A DNA stretch of 34,375 nucleotides from Solirubrobacterales bacterium (GTDB lineage: Bacteria; Actinomycetota; Thermoleophilia; Solirubrobacterales; 70-9): contig JAUQWL010000006.1 of NCBI GenBank assembly GCA_030835185.1, forward strand, positions 1-34,375. The letters are read 5' to 3'. Below, piece by piece: positions 17,903 to 26,780 of this stretch (position 1 is the stretch's first letter; every line of letters begins with the position of its first letter). The position numbers and the translations under genes were made by a program. Below the pieces are notes generated by a model. The model did no database searches. It was not told the DNA's origin and was given only the letters and a program-made list of their open reading frames with translations.

Positions 17903-18346
17903 TCAGCATTCGCGGGCCACGCTTCGCCAACCGAAGAAGGTGACGAGCAGGGAGCCGGCCGCGACTACGAAAAAACCGGTGCCGAGCCCGCCGGACGGAG
18001 TCCAGATCAGCCTCAGTATCAGCAGCAGCGTGCCCAGCAGAGCCAAAGTTGAAAGGAACGTCTCCCAGACGATCGGCAGGTCCGGCTTCGCGCCGGTCCC
18101 GACCACGACCGGAAGAGCAACTGCGCCGGCGGCGATTGCCAGAAGGATCAGCTTCAGTACCGAGAGTGACCCGAAACCGCTGACGCCGTTCGACCAGTCC
18201 ATGAAGAGACCGGAGAAAACGGTCAGGCCGCCGACGGCCACGACCCATTCGGCCGCCTTGACTCTCGGCCGCGGAATGGGCCCGGTGAGAGCGGAAATCT
18301 CCGGATCAACCGACGCGACTGCCCTGCCTTTCCTGCCCGTTTCCAT
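17903..18346 (-). CDS. putative 4-TM membrane protein; start refined to ATG 18346
   Basis: METGRKG start preceded by GGAGG-like SD (cctcc on + just after 18346); four hydrophobic segments; motif LRLIWTPSGG. Confidence 0.65.
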   Translation of the reverse strand: METGRKGRAVASVDPEISALTGPIPRPRVKAAEWVVAVGGLTVFSGLFMDWSNGVSGFGSLSVLKLILLAIAAGAVALPVVVGTGAKPDLPIVWETFLSTLALLGTLLLILRLIWTPSGGLGTGFFVVAAGSLLVTFFGWRSVAREC

Positions 18347-18356
18347 CGGAGGAAGG

Positions 18357-19058
18357 TTATCCGGCCTTCGAACGAAGGCCGATCCTGCCGGTGGCGATCG
18401 CAAACGACAGGAATCCGCCGCCGCTGATACCCAGGCAACAGAGCAGGGCGAGAAACGGGGCCGCCTCCCGCTCCGCCCCGTCCCAGGGCGGCAGGATCAG
18501 CCGGTAGGCGACCAGCACGAAGGCGCCGGCACCAATTGCAACCAGGACCAGGCCGGGTCGGATTCTGAGGCGCAGGCCGGCGAATCCGGCGACGGCAGAG
18601 CCGACCGCGACCACACTGACGGCCAGCAGAAAGAGGTCTATCCAGGCGAACGAGACCCAGGCGTCGAAACTGCGGCCGAGACCGACGCCGACCGCGCCCT
18701 CGGTGACCGGCGCCGCCGTTTCCAGACCGAACCAGCCCCTGAACAGGAGCAGGAAGAGCAGGAAGCCGGCCAGGGCCGCGAGCAGCAGGCCCGGATCGGG
18801 CCGGAGTCGATCGGGTCGCGCTCTTTCCGAATCGGGCTTTCCTGAACGGCGGTCACCGGCGCCCGGTCCGATCCGCCCTTTCCGGTCGACTCCCTTCCCG
18901 CTCACCGCCGGCGGGCCCGGGCTGGACTTTCGTGGGCGCGGCCGGCCCGGTCGCGATCCGACGGGCCGCGATCCGACGGGTCGCGATCCGACGGGTCGCG
19001 ATCCGACGGGCCGCGATCCACCAAGTCGGGAGCCGCTGGGGCGCCCCCCGTCAGGCAC
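18357..19058 (-). CDS. putative 4-TM membrane protein with low-complexity basic N-terminus (SRPVG repeats), GTG start overlapping folD stop
   Basis: Coding continuity and 8-nt overlap with folD (GTGCCTGA); four hydrophobic segments; YRLILPPWDG motif similar to downstream neighbour. Confidence 0.65.
   Translation of the reverse strand: MPDGGRPSGSRLGGSRPVGSRPVGSRPVGSRPVGSRPGRPRPRKSSPGPPAVSGKGVDRKGRIGPGAGDRRSGKPDSERARPDRLRPDPGLLLAALAGFLLFLLLFRGWFGLETAAPVTEGAVGVGLGRSFDAWVSFAWIDLFLLAVSVVAVGSAVAGFAGLRLRIRPGLVLVAIGAGAFVLVAYRLILPPWDGAEREAAPFLALLCCLGISGGGFLSFAIATGRIGLRSKAG
18949..19023. repeat. tandem repeat, 15-bp unit GGYCGCGATCCGACG, about 5 copies, in-frame with the minus-strand ORF
   Basis: Read directly: ggtcgcgatccgacg / ggccgcgatccgacg / ggtcgcgatccgacg / ggtcgcgatccgacg / ggccgcgatccacca. 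Confidence 0.95.
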
Positions 19059-19908
19059 GGTTCCGGGCGGCCTGGAGCGTGTTCGAGATCAACATCGCGA
19101 TCGTCATCGGACCGACCCCTCCCGGGACGGGGGTGATCGCCCCGGCCACCCGGCTCACGGCATCGAAGTCGACATCTCCGACCAGACCGTCGTCGGTCCG
19201 GTTGATACCGACGTCGATCACGACGGCACCCGGCTTTATGTGGGCTGCACCGATCAGCCGCGGCACGCCGACGGCCGCAATCAGCACGTCCGCGCGACGA
19301 CAGACGGCCTTGAGGTCGCGTGTCCTCGAATGACAGACGGTCACGGTCGCGTTGCGGTCGAGCAGCAGGCTGACGAGGGGACGACCGACAAGTTTCGAGC
19401 GGCCGACGATGACCGCCTCCGCCCCTTCGAGTTCCGTTCCCTGGTGGTCGAGAAGCTCGATCACTCCCGCCGGCGTACAGGGGACCATGCCGGGGCTGCC
19501 CCCGGCGAGCAGGCCGGCGCTGACCGGGCTCAGGCCGTCGACATCCTTGGCCGGGTCGATCGCGGCGACGACCGCGTCCGCGTCGATGTGGTCGGGTACG
19601 GGAAGCTGGACGAGGATGCCGTCGACCCCGTCGTCGGCGCCGAGCCGCGCGACCAGCTCGAGCAGATCCGCCTGCGTCGTTTCGTGCGGCAGACCGTGGT
19701 GGACCGACTCCATGCCCGCCTCTTCGCAGGCACGGTGTTTGTTGGCAACGTATACCTCGGAAGCGGGGTCTTCGCCGACGATGACCGTCGCAAGCACCGG
19801 CGGCTTTCCCCCTCCGGCCACGAAGTCGGATACTTCTGCGGCGACCCGGGCCCTCACCCCGGCCGAAACCTTTCTTCCATCGATAACGCCGGCTGACATC
19901 TTCATCAT
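19051..19908 (-). CDS. folD: methylenetetrahydrofolate dehydrogenase/cyclohydrolase
   Basis: PPVLATVIVGEDPASEVYVANKHRACEEAG, GILVQLPVPDHID, PCTPAGVIELL, AVIVGRSKLVGRPLVSLLL, ITPVPGGVGPMTIAML. SD ccggaggaa upstream of ATG. Confidence 0.97.
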   Translation of the reverse strand: MMKMSAGVIDGRKVSAGVRARVAAEVSDFVAGGGKPPVLATVIVGEDPASEVYVANKHRACEEAGMESVHHGLPHETTQADLLELVARLGADDGVDGILVQLPVPDHIDADAVVAAIDPAKDVDGLSPVSAGLLAGGSPGMVPCTPAGVIELLDHQGTELEGAEAVIVGRSKLVGRPLVSLLLDRNATVTVCHSRTRDLKAVCRRADVLIAAVGVPRLIGAAHIKPGAVVIDVGINRTDDGLVGDVDFDAVSRVAGAITPVPGGVGPMTIAMLISNTLQAARNRA

Positions 19909-22139
19909 TTCCTCCGGATAGGGGCGTATTCAGCCATCAGTTTTCTTTCGGTGCCGTCGGCCGAGAAGCGCACCACGATAAGGCCGCGCGGCTCGGATCC
20001 GATCACGACCCCCTCGCCGAAGCTCGCGTGGACCACATCGTCTCCGACGGCGACCGACACCGGCGTCGATGGCTCGATCGGGTCGCTGCGAAAGGCCTTG
20101 CCACCCGAAGACGGACCGGCGCCCGGAGCACGGTAACTGCGAATCGGACCGGCGGGCCCCGTCCCGGCGCCCGGTCCGGGTGCCGAGCCCTGGTGGTGAA
20201 CCAGATGGGCCGGGATCTCATCAAGGAAGCGCGACGGCACGGTCGCCTCGGCCTGACCGCCGAAGATCCGCCTGGTGCGGGCGCTCGTCATGTACAGCCG
20301 CTCGCAGGCTCTGGTTATGCCGACGTAACAGAGCCTTCGTTCCTCTTCTTCCTGCCCTTCGTCCAGTGCCCTGGCGTGAGGAAAGACCCCTTCCTCGCAG
20401 CCGACGATGAAGACCACCCGGAACTCGAGCCCTTTTGCGTTGTGAAGGGTCATCAGGGTAAGCAGGGTCTGCTCGCCGACGAGCTTGTCCTGCTCGCTGT
20501 AGAGCGAGATCTGCTGAAGGAACTCCTCGAGTGCCGGGGTGTCCGTCTCGCCTTCGATCAGCCGGTTGGCGTCGAACTCTGCGGCGACCGAGATCAGCTC
20601 CTGAAGGTTCTCGATCCGGCCTTCGGCTTCGATGGTCCGTTCCGCTTCCAGCGCCTCGAGGTAACCTGAATCCCGAAGCACGGCCTCGAGGATCGTGGCC
20701 ACCGGTTCGTTCTCGGCCTTGAACTGGAGGTCGCTCATCGTCGCCTGGAACGACGTCACCGCCCGGATCGCGGCCGCGCCGAGCCCGGGTACGGTTTCGA
20801 CCGACTGGGCGACATCCCAGATCGTCTCACCCGTCGTATTGACGTGATTCAGCAGCCGCCCCTGGCTGGTGTTCCCGATGCCCCTTCTCGGGGTATTGAC
20901 GATTCTCGAAAAGGCGACCGTGTCGGCCGGGTTGTTCAGGTACTGGAGGTAGGCGACCGCGTCCTTGATCTCGGCCCGGTCATAGAACCGGGTTCCGCCG
21001 ACCACCTGATAGGGCCGGTCGAAGCGGACCAGGGTGTCCTCGAGGACGCGGCTCATCGAGTTGGTCCGATAGAAGACCGCGATCTGGTCGGCGGGGATGC
21101 CTTCCTCATCGCAGAGCCGCTCGACTTCACCGGCCACCCAACGGGCTTCTTCGTGCTCATCACCGAGGCGTACGACCTCGACTTCGTCACCCTGGCCGGA
21201 TTCCGTCCACAACTCCTTCGGGCGGCGGTCCCGGTTGTTCGCGACCACTGCGTTTGCGGCCGAGAGGATGGTCTGGGTCGAGCGGTAGTTCTGCTCGAGT
21301 TTGATCACCTTCGCGTCGGCGAAGTCCTTTTCGAAGTCGAGGATGTTGCGGATGTCGGCATGGCGGAATCCGTAGATCGACTGGTCTTCGTCCCCGACCA
21401 CGGTCAGGTTGCGGTGCTCCGCACAGATCAGCTGGAGCAGGCGGTACTGGGCGTGGTTCGTATCCTGGTACTCGTCGACCAGAACCTGGCTGAAGGTCCG
21501 GCGCCAGCGTTCCCTCGCCTCCTCGAAGAGCTCCATCACGTTGACCATCCGCACCAGAAGGTCGTCGAAGTCCATCGCGTTGTTCTCGAGCATGCGCTTC
21601 TCGTAGAGCTCGTAGACCGCACCCACCTGTTCCTCGAACCAGGATCCCTGTCTTTCGCGGTACGCGATCGAGTCGAGCAGTACGTTCTTGGCCCCTGAAA
21701 CTGCCGAGCGCACGGCTCGAGCCGGAAAGCGCTTGGTGTCGATCTCGAGCTCCTCCATGACCCGTTTGATCATCCGCAGCGAATCGGACTCGTCGTAGAT
21801 GGTGAACGACTTCGAGTAGCCGAGCTTCTCCGCGTCCACTCTCAGCATGCGCGCGCAGGAGGAGTGGAAGGTGGTCACCCACATCGCCCGGGACCGCCGG
21901 CCGACCAGCCGCTCGACCCGCTCGAGCATCTCTTTCGCCGCCCGGTTCGTGAATGTGAGCGCGAGGATCTCCCCCGGCCGGGCCCGTCCGGTTGCAAGGA
22001 GATGGGCGATCCGGTGGGTCAGAACCCGCGTCTTGCCCGAACCGGCGCCGGCGATGACCAGCAGGGGGCCGCTGCCGTACTCGACCGCCTCACGCTGCGG
22101 CGGATTGAGTCCTTCGTTGATCTCGGCGAGCGCCTCCAC
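19905..22139 (-). CDS. pcrA: ATP-dependent DNA helicase UvrD/PcrA, GTG start
   Basis: LNPPQREAVEYGSGPLLVIAGAGSGKTRVLTHRIAHL, VDEYQDTNHAQYRLLQL, VVGDEDQSIYGFRHAD, LMTLHNAKGLEFRVVFIVGCEEGVFPH; C-terminal Tudor-like segment. Confidence 0.96.
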   Translation of the reverse strand: MEALAEINEGLNPPQREAVEYGSGPLLVIAGAGSGKTRVLTHRIAHLLATGRARPGEILALTFTNRAAKEMLERVERLVGRRSRAMWVTTFHSSCARMLRVDAEKLGYSKSFTIYDESDSLRMIKRVMEELEIDTKRFPARAVRSAVSGAKNVLLDSIAYRERQGSWFEEQVGAVYELYEKRMLENNAMDFDDLLVRMVNVMELFEEARERWRRTFSQVLVDEYQDTNHAQYRLLQLICAEHRNLTVVGDEDQSIYGFRHADIRNILDFEKDFADAKVIKLEQNYRSTQTILSAANAVVANNRDRRPKELWTESGQGDEVEVVRLGDEHEEARWVAGEVERLCDEEGIPADQIAVFYRTNSMSRVLEDTLVRFDRPYQVVGGTRFYDRAEIKDAVAYLQYLNNPADTVAFSRIVNTPRRGIGNTSQGRLLNHVNTTGETIWDVAQSVETVPGLGAAAIRAVTSFQATMSDLQFKAENEPVATILEAVLRDSGYLEALEAERTIEAEGRIENLQELISVAAEFDANRLIEGETDTPALEEFLQQISLYSEQDKLVGEQTLLTLMTLHNAKGLEFRVVFIVGCEEGVFPHARALDEGQEEEERRLCYVGITRACERLYMTSARTRRIFGGQAEATVPSRFLDEIPAHLVHHQGSAPGPGAGTGPAGPIRSYRAPGAGPSSGGKAFRSDPIEPSTPVSVAVGDDVVHASFGEGVVIGSEPRGLIVVRFSADGTERKLMAEYAPIRRK

Positions 22140-22199
22140 CCGTCGAGGATATATAGCCGGGCGGCGGGCTCGAGATGCCCTGGCCGGACGGCCGCAGGG

Positions 22200-22934
22200 T
22201 CAGCCCCCTGCCGAGGAGCGGCCCTTTCTGGGCGTCGTGTCCGGATCCCCGTTTTCGGGATCTTCGCGGCCGGAAAGCTCGGCCACCTGCTTCTCCAGTT
22301 CCTTGATTCGCGCGGAGAGGATCTTTACGGCATCCTGGAGCGGGTCGGGGAGGTGGATCCAGTCGGCGTCGGGGCCTTCCACCTTGCGACCTTCCACCTT
22401 GACCGGGTGGCCCGGGTTCCCGACCACAGTCGAGCAGGGAGGAACGTCCTCGACCACGACCGTGTTCGCCCCGACCTTGGCGCCGTGCCCCACCGTGACC
22501 GGGCCGAGGAGCTTGGCCCCGGAACCGATCGTGACGTTGTCCTCGACGGTCGGATGCCGTTTGCCCGCCTGAAAGCCGGTGCCTCCGAGGGTCACCCCCT
22601 GGTAGAGCGTCACGTTCTCGCCGATCTCGGCGGTCTCGCCGATGACCACGCCGGATCCGTGGTCTATGAAGAAACCGGACCCGATCCGTGCCCCGGGGTG
22701 GATCTCGATGCCGGTGATCGAGCGGCTCGCCCAGGAAATCCCCAGAGGCAGGAGCGGCACCTCACGGGCTTTCAGACGGTGGGCGAGCCTGTAGGCAAGA
22801 ACGGCTTGGACTCCGGGCCAGGTTGCAAGGATCTCGACCGTCGAGGCACCGGCGGTTGCCGGGTCTCGTCCGCGGGCTGCGTCGACGTGGTCCATCACCG
22901 CAGCGACTACCCGGCTGATCGAGGAGCCGGCCAT
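22200..22934 (-). CDS. cysE: serine O-acetyltransferase
   Basis: Left-handed beta-helix hexapeptides: [59 protein letters not shown]-terminal tail ...RKGRSSAGG. Confidence 0.95.
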   Translation of the reverse strand: MAGSSISRVVAAVMDHVDAARGRDPATAGASTVEILATWPGVQAVLAYRLAHRLKAREVPLLPLGISWASRSITGIEIHPGARIGSGFFIDHGSGVVIGETAEIGENVTLYQGVTLGGTGFQAGKRHPTVEDNVTIGSGAKLLGPVTVGHGAKVGANTVVVEDVPPCSTVVGNPGHPVKVEGRKVEGPDADWIHLPDPLQDAVKILSARIKELEKQVAELSGREDPENGDPDTTPRKGRSSAGG

Positions 22935-23854
22935 CAGGACGCGAAGAACGGCAGGGACATGTAGCGATCGCCGGAATCGCAGATCACCGTGACGATCCGG
23001 CCGCCTTTGAATTCCGTGCGCGCGGCCAGTTCGAGAGCGGCGTGAACGTTCGCACCTGCGGAGATGCCGCCGAGGATGCCCTCCTCTCTGGCCAGGCGGT
23101 GGGCGGTTTCGACCGCATCTTCGTCCTTTACCTGGAGGTACTCATCGATCAGGCCGACCTCGAGCACGTCTGGAACGAAGCCGGCACCGATGCCCTGGAT
23201 CCTGTGAGGACCGGCCCTGCCGCCCGACAGCACCGGCGAGGAGGCGGGTTCGACAGCGAAGATCTTCGCCGGGGACTCCCTGTCCTTCAGGAACCTGGCG
23301 ACTCCGGTGATCGTGCCACCCGTTCCCACGCCGCAGACGAATGCCGAGATCTCACCTTGGGTATCGGTCCAGATCTCCGGCCCGGTGGTCCGGAAGTGGG
23401 CCTCGGGGTTGGCCGGATTCGAGAACTGCTGTGGCATGAAAGCGTTTCGCTCTTCGGCGACCCGGGCTGCCATCGCCACCGCCTCGTCCATTCCTCCCAT
23501 CGAGGGCGTTTCCATCACCTCGGCTCCATAGGCGCGAAGCAGCCTGCTGCGCTCCCGGCTCATGCCTTCGGGCATAGTCAGGACGAGTTCGTAGTCGCGG
23601 GCCGCGCAGATCATCGCCAGGGCGATGCCGGTGTTTCCGCTGGTCGGTTCGACGATGGTGGACTCCCCACGGGCGATCAGCCCTTTGGCTTCGGCGGCTC
23701 CGATCATCGCGGCGCCGATCCGGTCCTTGACCGAACCGCCGGGATTGAAGTACTCGAGCTTGCCGCAGACTTCCGCGTCGAGGTCTCTGCCTGTCCGGGC
23801 CAGCCAGACCAGCGGTGTACCGCCGACTGTGGCCGATGCCTGAGGGGCAATCAA
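22934..23854 (-). CDS. cysK: cysteine synthase (O-acetylserine sulfhydrylase), TTG start
   Basis: [16 protein letters not shown] (PLP Lys), [43 protein letters not shown]. Confidence 0.95.
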   Translation of the reverse strand: MIAPQASATVGGTPLVWLARTGRDLDAEVCGKLEYFNPGGSVKDRIGAAMIGAAEAKGLIARGESTIVEPTSGNTGIALAMICAARDYELVLTMPEGMSRERSRLLRAYGAEVMETPSMGGMDEAVAMAARVAEERNAFMPQQFSNPANPEAHFRTTGPEIWTDTQGEISAFVCGVGTGGTITGVARFLKDRESPAKIFAVEPASSPVLSGGRAGPHRIQGIGAGFVPDVLEVGLIDEYLQVKDEDAVETAHRLAREEGILGGISAGANVHAALELAARTEFKGGRIVTVICDSGDRYMSLPFFAS

Positions 23855-24249
23855 ATGAAGTACATCCTCGCCGCCGCTTCCTCGCGCTCACGGCCCTCGA
23901 TCTCGGCGATAGTGGCATCACCGAAAACCCCCCGGAGCGCACCCACGCCGTCTGCCCAGATACCGCCGGCCTCGTCGGCCTCCTGACCGACTTTGCCGTC
24001 CAGCGCCTGCACGACTTCGAGCACCGTGATCTGGTCGGCGGGCCGGGCGAGCGTATAGCCGCCCTTGCTGCCGCGGTGGCTGGTCAGCAGCCCGGCGCGG
24101 CGCAGGGTCGAGAAGAGCTGTTCGAGGAACTGATCCGGGATCTCCCGTCGCTCGGCCAGTTCCTTTATCGGGACCGGGTTCTCACCGGACCGGGCCAGCT
24201 CGGCCATCGCTACGACGGCGTATCGTGACTTTGACGTAATCGAGATCAC
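23851..24249 (-). CDS. Rrf2-family transcriptional regulator, cysteine-free, CymR-like, GTG start
   Basis: SRYAVVAMAELA, DQFLEQLFSTLRRAGLLTSHRGSKGGYTLARPADQITVLEVVQALDG; no Cys residues; C-terminus ARMYFI*; overlaps cysK start. Confidence 0.9.
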   Translation of the reverse strand: MISITSKSRYAVVAMAELARSGENPVPIKELAERREIPDQFLEQLFSTLRRAGLLTSHRGSKGGYTLARPADQITVLEVVQALDGKVGQEADEAGGIWADGVGALRGVFGDATIAEIEGREREEAAARMYFI

Positions 24250-24395
24250 AGGCTCTTTCTACAGCAAGCCGGCCCCGTCGGGACAAACCCGCCCGGGCTC
24301 GCCTGCCCGCAGCGCCGTTTCAACCGGCGGTTCCGGGTCGAGTGCCCGGCGCAGTGGAATGCGTCTCTCGGCAGTACCGACGCCGGCCTCGGGGA

Positions 24396-25784
24396 TCAGG
24401 CCGCGGGCTCCGGCGCCGTTGCCAGACGCCTGAGGGCGGAGTCGATCCTGTCCAGGGTTTCGACCTTGCCGAGGGCCGCCACCGATTCAAAGATCCCCGG
24501 AGAAACCGTCGTGCCGGTGATCGCCACCCGGATCGGCTGATAGACCTTGCCCGGCTTCAGGTTCAGCCGCTCGGGAATCGGCTCGAGCGCCGCTTCGACA
24601 CCCGCCGCTTCAAAGCTCTCGAGGCCGGCCAGAGCTTCACGGGCGCTGGTCAGGGCCGAAGTGGCGTGGTCCTTCATCGTCTTGCGCCAGGCCTTCTCGT
24701 CTTCTACCGGCTCTTCGAAAAGGAATCGGATCAGCGGCCACACCTCGGCCAGGGTCTGTGCCTTCTCCTGGGCGATCATGCAGGCCACGCGCAGCCGCTC
24801 GTCGACTTTGCGCCCCTCGAACGTGGCCACCGCTTCCGTATACCGGTCCAGGTCCATTTCGCGCATGTAGCGGCCGTTCATCCAGCGCAGCTTCTTCTCG
24901 TCGAACACGGCCGAAGAGCGACCGACGTCCTCCGGCCTGAAACGTGCGATCAGCTCAGCGGTGTCGAGCAGGGTCTCGTCGTCTCCCGGCCCCCAGCCGA
25001 GCAGCGCGACATAATTGCGGACCGCCGATGCCAGGTAGCCGGCCTCCCGGAGTTCCTGTACGGACGCTGCTCCGTGGCGTTTGGAGAGCTTCTTGCCGTC
25101 AGGTCCGTGGAGTAGCGGCACGTGGGCATAGCGCGGTGGCTCGACGCCCAGCGCCCCGAGCACCAGCAGCTGTTTCGGGGTGTTGGAAAGGTGGTCGTCT
25201 CCGCGGATGACCTCGGTGATGCCCATCTCGGCATCATCGACCGCGACCGCGAAGTTGTAGAGCACGGAGCCGTCGGCCCGGGCAATCACGAAATCGTCCT
25301 GGCTGGCGTTGGGGAACCGCACTTCTCCCCGGATGAGGTCGTCAACCACCGTGTCGCCGTCGGCTGGAACGCGCAGCCGGACCGCACCGGACCCGTCCGG
25401 GTCGGGGATTCCGCGGTAGCCCTTGCCCGCGCCGTGCTCGTTCTTCCAGGCACGCACGTCATCGGCGGTGGCCGCATCGTGGTAGGCCGCACCCGAATCG
25501 AGCAGCCGCTGGAGCGCCGCTGCGTGCTCGGGCGCCCGCGCAACCTGCGAGAGAGGCCCTTCGTCCCAGTCGAGCTCGAGCCACTCGAGAGCCTCGATGA
25601 TCTGCCTGACGTTGGCTTCGGTCGATCGTTCGAGGTCGGTGTCCTCGATGCGCAGGACGAGCTTTCCTCCGGAGTGCCTGGCGGCCAGCCAGTTGTAGAG
25701 TGCGGTCCTGGCCCCTCCGACATGAAGCGCACCGGTGGGCGAAGGCGCAAACCTGACCCGGAGGTCTTTCTCACTGATGCTCAT
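24396..25784 (-). CDS. gltX: glutamyl-tRNA synthetase; start refined to ATG 25784
   Basis: RVRFAPSPTGALHVGGARTALYNWL, GKLVLRIEDTD, LLHGPDGKKLSKRHGAASV. Confidence 0.96.
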   Translation of the reverse strand: MSISEKDLRVRFAPSPTGALHVGGARTALYNWLAARHSGGKLVLRIEDTDLERSTEANVRQIIEALEWLELDWDEGPLSQVARAPEHAAALQRLLDSGAAYHDAATADDVRAWKNEHGAGKGYRGIPDPDGSGAVRLRVPADGDTVVDDLIRGEVRFPNASQDDFVIARADGSVLYNFAVAVDDAEMGITEVIRGDDHLSNTPKQLLVLGALGVEPPRYAHVPLLHGPDGKKLSKRHGAASVQELREAGYLASAVRNYVALLGWGPGDDETLLDTAELIARFRPEDVGRSSAVFDEKKLRWMNGRYMREMDLDRYTEAVATFEGRKVDERLRVACMIAQEKAQTLAEVWPLIRFLFEEPVEDEKAWRKTMKDHATSALTSAREALAGLESFEAAGVEAALEPIPERLNLKPGKVYQPIRVAITGTTVSPGIFESVAALGKVETLDRIDSALRRLATAPEPAA

Positions 25785-26655
25785 CGGTGCCCATGTTTCC
25801 ACAGCCGGAGGGCTGGTGAAGGCCGTGTCCCGTGGATCGGATCTCGGCTGCTCTTCGATCCAGATTTTCAACCAGAGTCCCCGCGCCTGGAAACCGACCG
25901 CTTACGGCGAGGATGACTTCACCGCCTTTCGTGAGGCGATGGACGATTCCGGCGTGGAGACCGTGATCATCCACGCCGTATACCTGATCAACTGCGCCAC
26001 GCCCGAGCCTGAGCTGCGGGCCAAATCGCTGGCCTCGCTGACCCACGCGCTCCGGATCGGCGATGCGATCGGTGCCACCGGCGTGGTCCTCCACCCCGGC
26101 GCACGCAAGGATGCGGAGTTGGCGCCGGCAATCGAGCGAGCCGGCTCGGTAATCGGCGAAGCGATCGCGGATTCGGAGAACTGCCCGGTCCTGATCGAGC
26201 AGATGGCCGGGCACAGGGGCATCCTCGGCCACGACTTTGACGAGATAGCCGCCCTGACCGAGGCGGCCGGGGGCGGCGAACGGGTCGGTCTCTGCCTCGA
26301 CTCATGCCACCTGTTCGCGGCGGGAATCGACATCCGCACCGTGGAGGGCATCTCTGCCATGGTCGACGAAATCGATTCGAAGCTGGGTCTCTCGCGCCTC
26401 AAGGCCCTTCACATCAACGACTCGATGACCCCTTTCGGTTCGAAGCGGGACCGTCACGCCGACCTGGGCGAAGGCGAGATCGGCGAAGAGGCGCTCTCCC
26501 TGCTTCTCTCGGAACCGAGCTTCGAGGGCCTGACCGCGACGCTGGAGACCCCGGGCAAGGACAAGGGGGGCGCGACAGGGGAGGACGTCGAGTTCGCCCG
26601 GGAGCTCCGAAAGCGCGGACAGGAGCTCCGCGCAGGCGAAGCGTCAGGCATCTGA
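25777..26655 (+). CDS. nfo: deoxyribonuclease IV (endonuclease IV); start refined to ATG 25777
   Basis: MLIGAHVSTAGGLVKAV, IQIFNQSPRAWK, LHPGA, CLDSCHLFAAGIDI, LKALHINDSMTPFGSKRDRHADLGEGEIG. Confidence 0.95.
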   Translation: MLIGAHVSTAGGLVKAVSRGSDLGCSSIQIFNQSPRAWKPTAYGEDDFTAFREAMDDSGVETVIIHAVYLINCATPEPELRAKSLASLTHALRIGDAIGATGVVLHPGARKDAELAPAIERAGSVIGEAIADSENCPVLIEQMAGHRGILGHDFDEIAALTEAAGGGERVGLCLDSCHLFAAGIDIRTVEGISAMVDEIDSKLGLSRLKALHINDSMTPFGSKRDRHADLGEGEIGEEALSLLLSEPSFEGLTATLETPGKDKGGATGEDVEFARELRKRGQELRAGEASGI

Positions 26656-26780
26656 TCGAACGGGGTTCCGAGCAGACAGCCCGGACTCACCGGCTTCATC
26701 CGAAAGGGGCTACACGGATTCTGCGCCGAGCCGGATAGCCTGACAGGACCTTCAAGCCAAGAGGAACACAGAGGAGACTC

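Noticed and set aside
18949-19023. Tandem repeat considered as CRISPR, iteron or parS-like array
   Set aside because: Units are directly adjacent without spacers, are in-frame codons of an ORF, and no replication/partition/cas gene is nearby.
18703-19896. 397-aa plus-strand ORF with (GRDPT)n repeats, antisense to folD
   Set aside because: Repeat is explained by the 15-bp tandem unit coding SRPVG on the minus strand; folD is clear.
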